Positions 22,736-34,482 of a stretch of 64,000 bases of DNA are shown here, in pieces (the first letter of the stretch is position 1; each line of letters begins with the position of its first letter). The DNA lies in the NCBI GenBank assembly GCA_020543525.1, contig JAHYIO010000001.1:1550001-1614000 (forward strand), read 5' to 3'. Source of the stretch: Coriolopsis trogii. Taxonomy: Eukaryota; Basidiomycota; Agaricomycetes; Polyporales; Polyporaceae. Made by a program: the position numbers and the translations under genes. The notes beneath the pieces were generated by a model. That model searched no databases. It was not told the origin of the DNA and was given only the letters and a program-made list of their open reading frames with translations.

Positions 22736-23062
22736 ACCATTGGGGTAGGAGGCCCGGGTATTTCTCGTTCGACTGTTTGTTGTCTGATATATGCTTGTTG
22801 TTTGTATTGATATATCGTCTCATCCATCCGTTCACTGATCTATCTACTTATCCGCTGCTCCTCTAGCTGCGGTCCTCACTCACCTTGGACCTTGGACACG
22901 ATTGATGGCACAGTCATGGGATTCAACGCATGCGAAGGCATCATTCGAATGCATACAAAGCGCCGCGTGGCGCGATAAATATGAATATGTTAACGTGAGG
23001 GGTTCCAGGTGAAGGTATAGCATTATATTTTCCATGCTGTGCGTCCATGGTCTTGGAAAAGC
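22736..23062. other. 3'-3' intergenic stretch
   Basis: Between the converging ends of IES2 and the secreted Ser/Thr-rich gene. AT-richer than its surroundings, consistent with two 3' untranslated regions. Nothing else recognised. Confidence 0.5.
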
Positions 23063-24429
23063 CTACAACGCGAACGCAGGTCGGAGAAGGTAGAACAACA
23101 TGGGAGCCGACAGCGTCATAAGCACCGATATCGCGGACATGGGCGCATAAGACGCGCCGCTGTTGATGGGAAGGAGGCCGGCTTGTTCGGGACTGGAGAT
23201 CTGCGTTGCGAGAAGTTGGACAGTTGAGACCAACGTCTGGCTGCAAACGCCAAGTCACGTCCATCAGCTAACTGCACTGAGCGCCCAATCATGAGAAACT
23301 TAACGTGACCGTGAACTCGCGCGTTTCACCCGGGGCCGTGAATGTGCTCACGAACGTCTCCTCGAACGTCAGCGTGACCTCCTGCGATATGATCTCGGTG
23401 ACCGTCGCCGTCGCCGTGGGCGCGACTGTCTTGAATATAGTGATGAAGCCAGACGAGTCTAGCGTCGTTGTCTCTGGCGGTGCGCCGCCTGAAGGCTCGA
23501 TGACGATGGTACCTGGGAGATCCGTGAGCGCAATGGTGATCTCGCCGTCACCCGCTGTTATGGTGATGATCTCGCCGGGCGTGGGCGGCGCGGTGGCGGA
23601 GGGGTCGGCGGCGGTGCTAGTACTGGCGGCGGAAGGGGACGCGGAGGAGGAGCTGGAGGGGGATGAATCGACAAGATTCGTGGGAGGAGGGTTCGAGGCT
23701 TGGGGTTGAGCCAGAAGAGGGTTTACCGGGGAACTGCATAGAGGGTCGACCACACCCTTGTTTTCCACTTGTACAGGGATGGTGAGGATGGAGAAATAAT
23801 CTGCCCCGTTGAAGCTGGATGCTTCGTACAGCGTGAACTGAACAGGGTTGAGTCTTGTTAACCAGAGGTAGAAAGGGATGCATGCGCACATTGTAATCTC
23901 CGGAAGTGAGGCAAGTAGGGACTACCCAGTGCCCATGCTTGACGGTACTGCCAGGCTCCTGGGCCAGAAGGGCGGGACCATTAACAACAGTCAGATTTGC
24001 GTTCGCCGTCGCGGATACGAGATAGACTCCGAGGGAACTATATGCGAAGGTTCCTCGGATTCCCGCAGACACCTGGCGCGGTACGTTCGGTGACAGTTTC
24101 GGAAGAAGATGTGAAAGAACGCACGTCTATAGCAATGCTGATGTTGTCGCCTGCCTTCAAAGGGCTGGCGCATCTGTTAGCTCTGACTGAGATTGTGCAG
24201 AACGGTGACATGCTCACGTGTTCGGAGCAGGCGAATCCCAGACTGAAAGAGCCCTCGTGCGACCGGCGCCGTCTGCGTTGAGAGGGTCTTGGGCGACGAC
24301 AGCAGGAATGCATATGATGGCGAGCAGGAAGAAAAGACAGGACAGCAGAAGCCGAGCGGGTAGTGGGAATAGATGGACTGAAGACCCTCTGGAGAGGGAG
24401 CCGTGAGGGTGGACCAGCACCGTTCGCAT
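23063..24429 (-). CDS. Secreted Ser/Thr-rich protein, probably GPI-anchored
   Basis: Exons 24218-24429, 24125-24173, 23890-24072, 23305-23837, 23063-23240; 384 residues. An N-terminal hydrophobic segment (ARLLLSCLFFLLAIICIPAV) followed by VAQDPL looks like a signal peptide or anchor preceded by ~25 residues. A folded N-terminal half (AGDNISIAIDVSAGIRGTFA, HWVVPTCLTSGDYN, FTLYEASSFNGADYFSI) resembles the small beta-rich extracellular modules seen in basidiomycete surface proteins. The second half is Ser/Thr/Pro/Ala-rich. The C-terminus has a small-residue site (INSGASYAP) followed by a hydrophobic tail ending YLLRPAFAL, as in GPI-anchor signals. Likely a cell-wall or surface glycoprotein; no specific function can be assigned. 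Confidence 0.72.
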
Positions 24430-24825
24430 CGCTTCACATAGGTGGGCGATGGACGTCCAGCAGCCTATAACAGAGAGGAAGAAGAGGAAGTCGGCCGGAT
24501 TGAAAGCGACGAGAGGGACGATGCGACGGACCAGCGCGCAGTGTTGATAGGCCCTCAGGCTCCGACGGACGACGAGGGAGCGGTGCGGTGATGGACACGG
24601 CTGCAGTTGTGTTGCAACTTGCAGCGCGAGCAACAGCGACTGGCTCTGCGCTGTCTGATTGGTCCCCTCGCGACTTGTTGCCATGTCCGGACTCCTGCGG
24701 CGGGTACCGGCCCGGCCCTTCCAGGTAATTGATCTTGATCCATTTGGTCTGTGTAGATCGGAGATCCCATACACGTCAGGCACGCAGGCGAGAGGCGACC
24801 GGCGCCCTTGACAAACTGCACCAAC
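24430..24825. other. Divergent intergenic region (secreted protein / CCL1)
   Basis: Contains the two divergent promoters. A minus-strand ORF crosses it but is the in-frame upstream extension of the secreted protein with no signal-like N-terminus; I did not include it. Confidence 0.45.
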
Positions 24826-26050
24826 ATGACCGCAACGCTTACCCCAGACACTCAGCCCGTCGCCTCCTCTTCGTCCTCCCACCACTCTATCTATGAGGCC
24901 AGCACCCAGTATCGCCATTGGCGCTTCTCCCAAGACGAGCTGGCGCACATGCGATCCACCTTGAACGAGGGTGCAGTCTCTGCTATCAGGGACGCATTCG
25001 AAGCCGATTCGGTGAGTCTCGTATAGATTTTAGCTTTCCTTGGACTTGTGCAGAAATTCATGGCATATGCTCCAGCCAGGGTCGTCTTCTAGCGTCTCTT
25101 TCCTCAATGCGGAGGAGGAACACCTGCTCGTCAAGCTCTACGTAGGCAAGATATCTCAATTATGTGGACACTTTCGTTTCCCAGAGGAAGTCGAAGCCAC
25201 CGCTGTCTCCTACCTCAAGCGATTCTATCTCAAGAATACGGTCATGGACTGGCATCCTAAGAACGTGATGTGAGTCTACCTGCCAGAGCAATCGCATACA
25301 TCGCCAATAACCCTACAGGCTTACCGCCTTGTTCCTTGCCACCAAGACCACAAACAACCCCATAGCCCTTGAGACATATGCTTCCCATATACCCAGAACT
25401 GCGCCAGAGGACGTGTTGGACCTGGAGTTCCTGGTCGCCCAGAGTCTAGGCTTCGACTTTGCAGTTTGGCATTCTCACAGAGCACTCTGGGGTATTTGGT
25501 TGGATGCCCAGGTACGCCCACATCTGGCAGCCAGCGACAAGTTCTGACGCATCTATAGACACTGCCAAATACGTCGATACAGGACCTCACCAAAGTCTAT
25601 GAGACTGCTCTGGGTCATGTCCGAGCAGCTCGGTTGACCGACGCAGAGTTTGTGTACACGCCCTCCCAGATCGCGCTCGCATGTTTCTCGCTTGCATCCC
25701 CGGAACTCGCCTCAGCGTGGGCGCGGTCAAAGTTTCCTTCATTACCTCACCCTCCGGTGCTGGACGTCGTAGAGCCAATCAAGGCGATTATCCTTCGGGA
25801 CGGGGTACCGCCGGACGTCGAAGCTGTGCGAGAGGTTGACCGGAGGCTCAGACTGTGCAAGAACCCGGAGAAGATTCCTGGGAGCAACGCATACATCAAG
25901 AAGCAGCAGGAGAAGGAGAGAAAGGCGGACGAAAAGCGGAGACGGAAGGCGGAGGCGGCACGGATTGCTATGGAAGAGGGAGACCCGTTCGGGAGTGAGC
26001 TTGCGAAGAGGGCGGTAGAAGAGCTGGACGACGACGACGAAGACGACTGA
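24826..26050 (+). CDS. CCL1: Cyclin H homologue (CAK/TFIIH cyclin)
   Basis: Exons 24826-25011, 25076-25269, 25319-25511, 25559-26050; 354 residues. The N-terminal helix region HSIYEASTQYRHWRFSQDEL is the cyclin H signature that precedes the first cyclin box. Box 1 includes FLNAEEEHLLVKLYVGKISQ, YLKRFYLKNTVMDWHPK and LTALFLATKTTN. Box 2 includes LEFLVAQSLGFDFAVWHSH and YTPSQIALACFSLASPELA. The C-terminus is Lys/Glu-rich and ends in an acidic DDDDEDD tail. By family, it pairs with the Cdk7/Kin28 kinase in TFIIH to phosphorylate the Pol II CTD. The acceptor for exon 2 (25074-25075) was chosen because nearer AGs break frame. Confidence 0.92.
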
Positions 26051-26744
26051 TCACACAGTTGAGCTGCATGCTCACACAACGCATCTCCGTTTCGTGTGTA
26101 AGTAGGATGCCGGTGAAGCTGTCAAGCTTGCACAGCGCCACCTCGTACCGACCTGTCGGACGTCAACGTTGTCCGGAGTAACCTTGTCTCTATCCGTGAA
26201 CCATATGGCACAAACGAGATGAAATGCAGAAAGGCGGTGGAGTACGGCACGACAGCCTGGTTGGACTTTCTACTAGTACAAGGTGGGCGGGTCGGGTTGG
26301 TGTTGAACTGAGGACGTGTAACGCAGCGTGAGGACTGCTTGAGCAGGCTTATGATGGATATAGCACGAAGGCTGGGCGTTGTGGGTGTATGATGTTGTCA
26401 AGGATGGGAATGGATTGGAAAATGAGGATGACAGAGAGCTGACGGGAACGAGAGCCATCTCGCGTGAAGGCCTGATGTGCGTGAGAAAGCGGCGACCAGA
26501 GGCGCACAGGGCCTGACGCAGACGGACGCGGCACGATTTGCGACCGGCGCGCTCCCCGTCACGGCCTCAAGACTGTCTCTGAGTCTCCTTCTCTTCCTCC
26601 TCTCTTCCGTTCCTCTTCCTTTGGCTATATCCAAGCCACCCCGCGTTCTCGCGGTCCACCTCCCCTTCCGCCTTTCCCTGCTCCGTCTCCCGTCTTTGTC
26701 TTGTTGGTGTCGTTGGCGACCCGCACTGTTCCTTGCCAAGGACC
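26051..26744. other. Intergenic region and CT-rich 5' leader upstream of the CNH/GYF gene
   Basis: No gene recognised. About 26570-26705 on the plus strand is strongly pyrimidine-rich (repeated CTTCCTCCTCTCTTCC-type runs) and lies just ahead of the next start codon, typical of a basidiomycete core promoter or 5' UTR. Confidence 0.5.
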
Positions 26745-29700
26745 ATGACCGTTTACCCCGCAGGCCTCTCCACAGACAGTCTCGAGCTCAACCTCGCCTC
26801 CTCCAGCTCTCCTCCCCTTACCCAGGAAGACCAATGGAGCGATGCCCACGATACAGCAGAGACCGACTACGAGCGGGACGTCATAGAGGAAGTCGAGGAG
26901 AATCCCGATGATCTGACAGTCCAAGGAGACAAGGTGGTCTCCTCGGACAAGACCACACATACTCACGAAATTGAGACGCCCTCACCCACCCACCTAGACA
27001 CGAGCAACTCCCAAGAGCGTGCGTCCGACATGGATGCCACGAGTGTACATAGTATGCCAGTTGTGCAGGTCACCGAACCCACCAGCCCCACCGTCCCTGC
27101 AACGCCTCGTAGCGTTCATTCTCACCACACCTCGGCCACGGTCACTTCTAGCAACAGTCTGGCTCCCACCACGCAGTCCGGTCACGATAGAAGGCGGCGA
27201 CATAGATCGACACTCGAGGTGAGTCCTCTTGTGCTCCTGACTCTTGCACCTCGGTTGCTGACTTCAATAGACTCGCACTTCAAATCGTTTCTCCGGTTTC
27301 CTTTCCAACCTAATACATCGTCGTGACCATCCGCCAAATCCTCCTCCTGAGCCCAACCCGCCATCTACCTCGTCTGCCAATAATCAATCATCCCGTGCTT
27401 CTTCTCCCGTACCCCCACGACCATCGACACCTCCCCCACAACTGCCTCCACCATCTTTGGATGATCTCGGTCTCTCCCTCTCCCCCCTCACGGCACATCT
27501 TTCACCAGCTCATTTCAGTAATCCCCCTACCAGCGGAGCATTCCTTGCACCTCATTATCTGCTTCTATGCCATCCTCAAGGCTTGGACGTGCTCCCTTTG
27601 ATTTCCCCTCCTGCACCGCAGCCATATGCACTGGTACGGCGGGCGCCCTTCAAAAGTGTCGTGGTCATGGAACATCGGGGAGTTCTTGTTGCTATCGCTG
27701 GCCGCAGGGATGGTGTTAGGGTATATGCGCTAGAGGAGATCAGGAGGATGGTGGAGTGGCGATTAGAAGTCGAAGTACGACGGGAACGGGAGCGAGCCCG
27801 TCGAGAGGAAGTCAAGCGTCCTCTCACTGCTATCTCGCTCATCCACCACGAGGAGCCAGTGAAACGGACCTCTATGGAGAAGCAACCGAGTATTGTCTCG
27901 GCGCCTCCGAACGACAAGAAGGCGGCGCAGGTCACTCGGAGGAGTTCCGTCTCGGTCGTTCCTCCGGGACAGCCCCGTGCTCCTGTCATCCGCACTCCCA
28001 AGCCGAGAGGTCAAGAGCGAGAGCGTTCACAGTCTGTGGCCTCCGCGCCACCGGAGCCATCAGGTCCTCCACCTGCATACTCTCCGCCGCGGGAACGTGA
28101 ACAGCCTATTCTGCCACCTCAGCACACTCGGACAAGAGCCACATCTGTCAGCGAGGTCCTTGCCGGTACGGTTTCACGACGCCACACCATGACCAATGTG
28201 ACTGGCGAAACAACTCATGAGGACGACACGAAAGGCGATTGGGCATCAAGCGACGACGAGGCTATTAATGTGATGGCTGCTCCCAGTGGCAGTCAGCTGC
28301 TCGACGAGCGGACGAGTGCGTTGGCGGCAGCGTCAAGCAGTCGCGTCGACATGCCGAGGTCACAGACAGCTCCTTCACTCAGTTCTCGCCCGAATCGCCG
28401 GAGCAGACCCTCCAATCTGGACCTGACATTGACCAGGACGAACTCGACTAACGTGATACCTGTGCCGCCACCGTCCCCGACTCCCACTCTCCTGAGCCTT
28501 CGTCAGGCGCTCAGCATCAACGGAATTCCGCGGAATGAGGATGGCGCGTTGTCCCCAGAACTGGATGGCGACGCGGACGGAGAAGAGGACGAGGACGTCG
28601 AGGCCGTCCCTTCTTCGCCTACAACACCCACTCGTGAACGTATTACTTTGGCGGAGGCCTTGTTCGAGAGCCGTCTTCCCGACGTACCGCCAGTAGGGAG
28701 TCGCCGTGAACAAGAGCCCATCCTGATAACTTCCCAAAGTGGGGAGGGTGATGTGCCTGCGAGCCCTCGGACATCTGAATCACACTCTACGTTCACAAGA
28801 GCAAGCACGGCGGAACAATCCAACAGGCGACGACGGAGATGGTCGGTACTCGGCGGAATACTCTCTAACACCTCTGGCCAGTCGCAGTCCTCCATTCCGT
28901 CGTTCACGGAATTGGCACAGGCTGCGGCACTCACTGAGGCACCGAGCGCACCCCCTCAAACACGAGAGCGGCGGCCAACGGTCCTCACTCGCTCCAACTC
29001 GGGACGTGTTCCTCCCTCCTCGTCCGAGGCGACTGTGACACCGGCAAGATCACTCCGCCGTCCGTCCACATCCCCGGGCCCGAATACTGTCTCTGCGGCT
29101 CCGGCTCTTGTGAGCACTCCGCCGCCGCCACCTCCCTCCTTGCCACAGCCTGCGTCGGCGTCTTCGTCGCACTCTCGTTTCCTTCCGCGCATACTGTCAA
29201 ATGCGCTTGGAAGGCGTTCCGACGATGCTCCCGCTGCGCCTCGGAGCGCCGGGATTGGATCGGACAAGGTGGCGAACATTCCGCCGCCGCCGCATGCGCC
29301 TGCGCCCAAGCTGGAGTACGTGAAGTTGCCGGGTACCAAAGGCGCCGTCACGGTGAAGGCCGTAGAAACTGCAAAGAAGAGGTAAGCTTCCATAGGTCGC
29401 ACTTTGTGCTAGAAGACTGGGCCTGATGGGTTCCGTAGCTTCCTTGCGATCTTGTGCGGCGAAAATGGAGAGAAAGTCGAGCTGTTCGCTGGGACATATC
29501 GAACGGCTCTCGGCCTGTCTCGCACGTTCATACTGCCCGATTCGCCGCGGTCGCTGGAGCTTCAGTTGCAGGGCGACGACCTCGTGGAGGTGTTCTTGGT
29601 CTTCTCGCAGAACGTCTTCGGCCTGGAGCCCGCGACTGTTCGGGTGCGCGAGGTGAGGATTGGACGTGCGGAACGGAGGGCCGCTCGTCGCCGAGCGAGG

Positions 29701-31109
29701 GAGACTCAGTCCGGGACGTCGCCAGACGTGGACACCGATCCTGGCGCGTTGAACGGTGATGAAGATGTGTCTGTCAATGTTACGATTGGGGTGTCTGCCT
29801 CAGGTGGTGTGGATGAGGCACAGTCGACGGCGTCGCCGGGCATTGCGTCGCCACCGTCGGAGTCGACGACCCAGCTCCCGATCGACACAAATGCGTCGAC
29901 GAACTCGACGGACGAGCTCGTCACCTTGGCGGCCGCCCAGATGAGCCCGTACACGACGTTCCAGCAGTTGAATTTCTCGCCCAACTTCCCGCTTGCAACG
30001 ATTGCGGACGAGTACATCATTCCGCCGACGTATCGGTCCTTCCTGGAGTACAGAAGTCAGTACGAGCCCGAGGCGGATGGCATTGCGAATGTGGACTTGT
30101 CCCAGGTGCAGTTCAATCCTCCTGGGCTGCCCGTGCCTACCCCTTCCCCGCCCTCGAAATGGTTCTACCGCGATCCCAAAGGAGTCGTGCACGGTATGTT
30201 TTCTGCCCTTTTCAGCATCGATGTATCCTCATAACGATATCAGGGCCATGGAAAGCGTCCTTGATGCAAGCATGGTACCGCGACGGTCTGCTGCCTCCGG
30301 ACCTACCAGTCAAGAGGGAGGAAGACTCTGAGTATATTCTTCTCAAGGATCTCCGCCTGCAATGTCTGGATCCTACACACCCTTTCCGCTCCTCACCTCC
30401 GACCCCTGCTCCTGCGTCCCTGCCCGTGACCGACTCCTCTAAGCCCCTGCTTCCCCCACAGTCTTTACTCTCACAACCGAAGCACTTCGGCCCACCCGCA
30501 TTGTTCTACTCCTCTCGCGGAGGCCACAGCACCACGATTGTTGACTCTCGGGGTAGGTCTGTCCTCAAGGGTCGATTCATGTGGACCTCGGATGAGACTC
30601 CAGATGAGTCGCGCCCGTCCTCTCGGCTGGGAGACGTGAAGCGCCTGGAAGCATTCGACGTCCAGGATCGTGCCGTGCTCGTCGCCATGCGCCAGGGTGG
30701 ACTCGAAGCGGTCGACTTTGGTGACGCACTCCTAAAGCCTGCGGATCACTCCCGCGCGATTCTACCCCACTTCCACCCACCGATGTCGAGCACGAACCGG
30801 CGCGGGCCTTTTGTGTGGAAGATCGGTACTCCCCTGGATAACTCGAGGATGCCACCGACGCCTGTCACTCTGCCACCACTGCCGGTGATGACGAGGACAA
30901 GCGTGGTCGCCCCGCGCAAGAAGCAGAGCACGGGTGCTTCGAAGTCACCAGGGCGCGCGGAGTTCATGCTTGGAGACGGAGATGGTGAACATCAGGATGA
31001 GGTACTCTTCCTCGGCCGGAAGGATGACGAGATGTATCTATGTGAGAGGTCGAGCACGACGTTCCGGATACTGAAGCTGTCTCCCGCGCAGGGGACGGCG
31101 TCGTCGTAA
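26745..31109 (+). CDS. Large CNH-like plus GYF domain protein
   Basis: Exons 26745-27218, 27271-29381, 29439-30193, 30244-31109; 1401 residues. The N-terminal ~150 residues are acidic and Ser/Thr-rich. A first conserved block contains LAPHYLLLCHPQGLDVLPLI and APFKSVVVMEHRGVLVAIAG followed by RRDGVRVYALEEIRRMVEWR, which looks like part of a citron-homology (CNH) domain. A ~500-residue Ser/Pro/Arg-rich insertion follows. A second CNH-like block reads FLAILCGENGEKVELF and LPDSPRSLELQLQGDDLVEV. A GYF domain follows, spanning the exon 3/4 junction (KWFYRDPKGVVHGPWKASLM, QAWYRDGLLPPDL). GYF domains bind proline-rich ligands. Role unknown; a signalling or trafficking scaffold is a guess. Confidence 0.8.
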
Positions 31110-31474
31110 CAGGCTGGCGGTTTGGCCCATTGGCTCGTCAGCGCTCATGATCACGACACCGCTCACGGTTTACGGTCACGATCGATCTGTTTTGTAGTCT
31201 TCCGGACGATGGACTTGTGCCCCTCCCATACATATACCTGCTGTATCATCTAGCGGCCGTTTTCTTCTTCGACTTCGCTCGCCCCGGGTCCGACTGTGGG
31301 ACGCCGCAGGGGTTTCGTAGAGACTGTTGCGCACCGCATGCATCGCGTATTTTATCCGGCATTACACTTACTATTATTCTGCACGTCTGTATCTAGCTTA
31401 CTATGTCCCCCAAGCTATTGAGCAATACAAGAGGTGATGTTCAAGAAAGCGTGGATACAAAAGGCCGACGAAAG
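31110..31474. other. 3'-3' intergenic stretch
   Basis: Between the converging CNH/GYF gene and TFIIIA. No gene or repeat recognised. Confidence 0.5.
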
Positions 31475-33247
31475 TCATGTCGGGTTCACAGGCTGCCCAT
31501 CTCTATGGACTCGCACCCACTCGTCGACCTTCTCCCGCTCTACGACGATGCCGTGTTCCGCTTGAAGATGTCGGCGCAGGTCGTACGCACGGCTGAACAC
31601 ATACTGACACCCGTTCTCCTGTGTGCTGGAAGCCGGCCCGGGGCTGTCCTCTGACGTGAATGAAGGTGGCAGACGCGGGTAAGGACATTGAAGTTTATGC
31701 GCTTGCTTGACTGCCTCCCTCGCGCGTGTAGCGTACGCTTTGCCTGTCAGAACGTCGATCATGTCCATGGCACCCTCCGCGTCGGTTTCATGAGTACCGA
31801 GGAGGGGATCGTCGGGTTCGGTCTCATCCTGTTCGCCTTCGACGCCAGAGCCCGAGTCCGATGAAGGTGGGGCATGGATCTTCGCGAGGTGACGCTGGAG
31901 GAGGTGCTTGTAACCGAACGCGCGGCCACAGTGCTCGTGCGGGCATACGAAGTCGCGGCGCCCGAGGTGGGCGATGTTGTGATGCGTCGTGAGCGCTTTC
32001 TTCTGCATACGCCGTGCAACTTGTATCAGCCAAGTCCACGAGTGCGCCGCATTGTGGGCTATCGAGAAGGTAGGAGAAGTGAACTCACAGATTTGAAGTC
32101 TTTCCCGCATCCGTCCACTTCGCATACCCAATCGCGCCCGATCTCTCCACCGCGGCGACGTTTCCGAGGATGTTCGTGTTCATCGGCGTCTGATCCTGAG
32201 CCGGCGAAGGCGTCGTTGAGGTCGGCTTCTTGATCGCGCTGAGCGTGGAGCTTAAGGTGGGCGCGGAGGCCCTTCTGCTGCGTGAACGTCTTGCCGTTGC
32301 ATGTAGGATGAGGGCACGTGGGCGGGTGCGCGGTTCGCATGTGGTGCTGCAAGGCAGACCATGTCGGGTAATAGGTCGGTGAGGCACCTAATGTGGGCAG
32401 GCAGGACGGGTGCACACATGTGTACCTCTTGTCTGAGCCAGTTGTATTCGCGTGAGCAACACCTCAATAGGGGCAGCTTTGGAGACAGAGATGCCTCACC
32501 GTCGTGTGTCTTGAGATGGGCAGTCAATTTCTGGTTCGTGGCGAATGACTTCGTACATCCTGTGTGTTCGCAACGGTAGGGTTTGGTGCCGGGTGGAGAG
32601 TGGGCTGCACTGACATGTGCACGCAACTGATGATGTTTGGAGAATTTTGCGTCGCAGTCTGTCTCCGTACACTGAGGAAGGCGTTCAATAAGGAGAAGAT
32701 CATGAAAGCAGCGGCCTGTGCGTACTTTGAAAGGCTTCTCCCCGCGATGTAGCTCTGTATGCACACGCAGATGCTGCGGTGTCCAGAAGCGTTTACCGCA
32801 GCCAGGTTCCTCGCATTGGCAGGGTTTGGCGGAGCTCGGGAGGTGCGTGCGAGTGTGTGCTTGGAGGTGAGTCTCCCTCAAATAGGATTTATTACATGTA
32901 GAGCACACAAATGGACGCTACATCCAGGTTGCGATAAGCGTATATAATTGATGAAGGCATTCCGAACGACGTACATCTCCTGTATGGGACCGTTCATGCT
33001 CCGCTAGCCTACAAGGTTTACGGTAGGATCTAGTACAGCCCTCAAACCTGCATGGATAGCGTCTCTCGCCCGCCTGACTGCTATGCCTGAACGCACTAGT
33101 GGGGACGTCTAAAGCATGCCCGAGATCGTATTCAGACTCGGTCTGGGTCGGGGATGGGGAGGAAAGGTGTATGACCAGGGTTTCGCAGCGCTTGCGTTTT
33201 CCAAGCGTAACTGTTGATGAACCAGAAGGATCTAGCACTGTCGCCAT
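31475..33247 (-). CDS. Transcription factor IIIA, C2H2 zinc-finger protein
   Basis: Exons 32975-33247, 32726-32917, 32500-32671, 32089-32432, 31475-32002; 502 residues. About ten C2H2 fingers can be read in series, for example CRFEGCTRSYRKPCRLAEH, CSTCNKSYLRETHLQAHTRT, CEEPGCGKRFWTPQHLRVHT, CEHTGCTKSFATNQKLTAHL, CPHPTCNGKTFTQQKGLRAH, CEVDGCGKDFKSKKALTTHH, CPHEHCGRAFGYKHLLQRHL, and a final one separated by a long acidic linker (CQYVFSRAYDLRRHLQ). The nine closely spaced fingers, then a long spacer and an isolated last finger, match fungal TFIIIA (yeast PZF1), which binds the internal control region of 5S rRNA genes and recruits TFIIIC. Its start codon lies ~130 bp from that of the divergent RPC37 gene. 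Confidence 0.88.
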
Positions 33248-33376
33248 CTCGAGAACAACGCGACAAGCTTGAAGCAGAAATGGACAATGATGATAGCACC
33301 CTGAGGAAATTTACCGTTTACGCGCTCTTGAGACGCGTTCTGGATGGGCGTCTACAATACGCACTTGATCACGACC
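33248..33376. promoter_or_regulatory. Short bidirectional promoter between TFIIIA and RPC37
   Basis: Only 129 bp separate the two divergent start codons, so the core promoters and 5' UTRs of two Pol III machinery genes must overlap. It contains a perfect ACGCGT (33333-33338) and a nearby TTTACGCGC. No clear TATA box. The regulatory role is inferred from spacing. Confidence 0.65.
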
Positions 33377-34344
33377 ATGGACCCTCCGCAGGATGAAGAC
33401 AGACTTGTTAGCGTCATCCCCATCCATTACACCAATGCACTCGAGCCCAGCATTCACCTCCATCAATTCCCTCTTCTCACTCGGCCGCTGGAGGTTCCAC
33501 CATCTGCCGCCGCAAGCGGCAAACGGATTCGGGCACGCTTCAAACCCAATGTGAAACGGCTTGAGGTGCACGTACCCGTTGACACACGGCAGGAAGTTTG
33601 GAATAGCGAACGCTCCAAGGAACTGGGTGCTGCGAGAGAGGAGGACGACAAAGAGAAGAATCAAGAATTACCGAAGGTGAAACAGAGGGAGGGCGAGGAA
33701 GCCAGGCTATCAGAGTTGCGGCTACGCAGTGAACAAGTACCGCAGATGGGATCGTATGTTCTAGGAGTACTCCGGAATGGTATGCGATCCCCTCCATCAC
33801 ACAAGATCATATGTTGCTCATTCGCGAGATATAGGACGACTACATCTCCATCCGATTAGCGAGACTCACCAGTTCCGTCCTACGCTGACATACATGGACA
33901 TGCACCTGCGGAAGAGCAAACGTGGTCGAGGAGGGGATGATAGTGACTCCGATGATGGTCCTCCTCCTGACCCTGACGAGCCTGCTCCGGCTCCAGTACC
34001 CAAGAAAGAGAAGAAGCCTGCAGGAGATGCTAAGGAGGTGCAGGTCGCGGTACGCAAGACGGCAGAAAGCCAGGGCTTACAGTTCACAGGCGGCATGACT
34101 CAAATCCGCAGAGACATGCTGACCCTAATGCACGCCGAGGAGGACGAGCGGTGGGACGACTATGAGTATTGTGGTGGAGAGGTACGTCCTGATGGCTTCC
34201 GTTCTCTCTGATCACGACTCAAGGTCTTCTTGGCAGACGGCGGAGGCAAATGAGGCTTTCGAGTCGGTGTTCTCGACAGAGTACGAAGAGTTAGAATGTA
34301 AATCCGACATAACAACTCTACTGAAAGATGTACCCGGCTTGTGA
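33377..34344 (+). CDS. RPC37: RNA polymerase III subunit RPC5/RPC37 (Sin-like family)
   Basis: Exons 33377-33779, 33835-34181, 34237-34344; 285 residues. The N-terminal half has the RPC5/Sin pattern: DEDRLVSVIPIHYTNALEPS, IHLHQFPLLTRPLEVP, RIRARFKPNVKRLEVHVPVD and GSYVLGVLRNGRLHLHPISE, then THQFRPTLTYMD. The C-terminal half is charged and low in complexity with a short conserved QFTGGMTQIRRDML motif. In yeast Rpc37 pairs with Rpc53 and is needed for Pol III termination and reinitiation. Both introns restore frame with GTATGC and GTACGT donors. Tail beyond the third exon ends in LLKDVPGL. Confidence 0.85.
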
Positions 34345-34482
34345 CTCTCGTCATTGCACGCGTCTTCGGACCGTCCGAATATGCTGAGCGTGACAGACGT
34401 CCAGACACCCGTCCTACTTCGGCTCCCCTGCACCTCTTTGCCTCTCTTTCTACAACCGTCATCTCTCTTTTTTCTTCCTCAT
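34345..34482. other. Short intergenic gap
   Basis: Pyrimidine-rich stretch before the next start codon; no gene. Confidence 0.4.

Noticed and set aside
32350..32390. 41-nt possible intron inside TFIIIA exon 4
   Set aside because: It would delete the TWSALQHHMRTAH zinc-finger half that matches the family.
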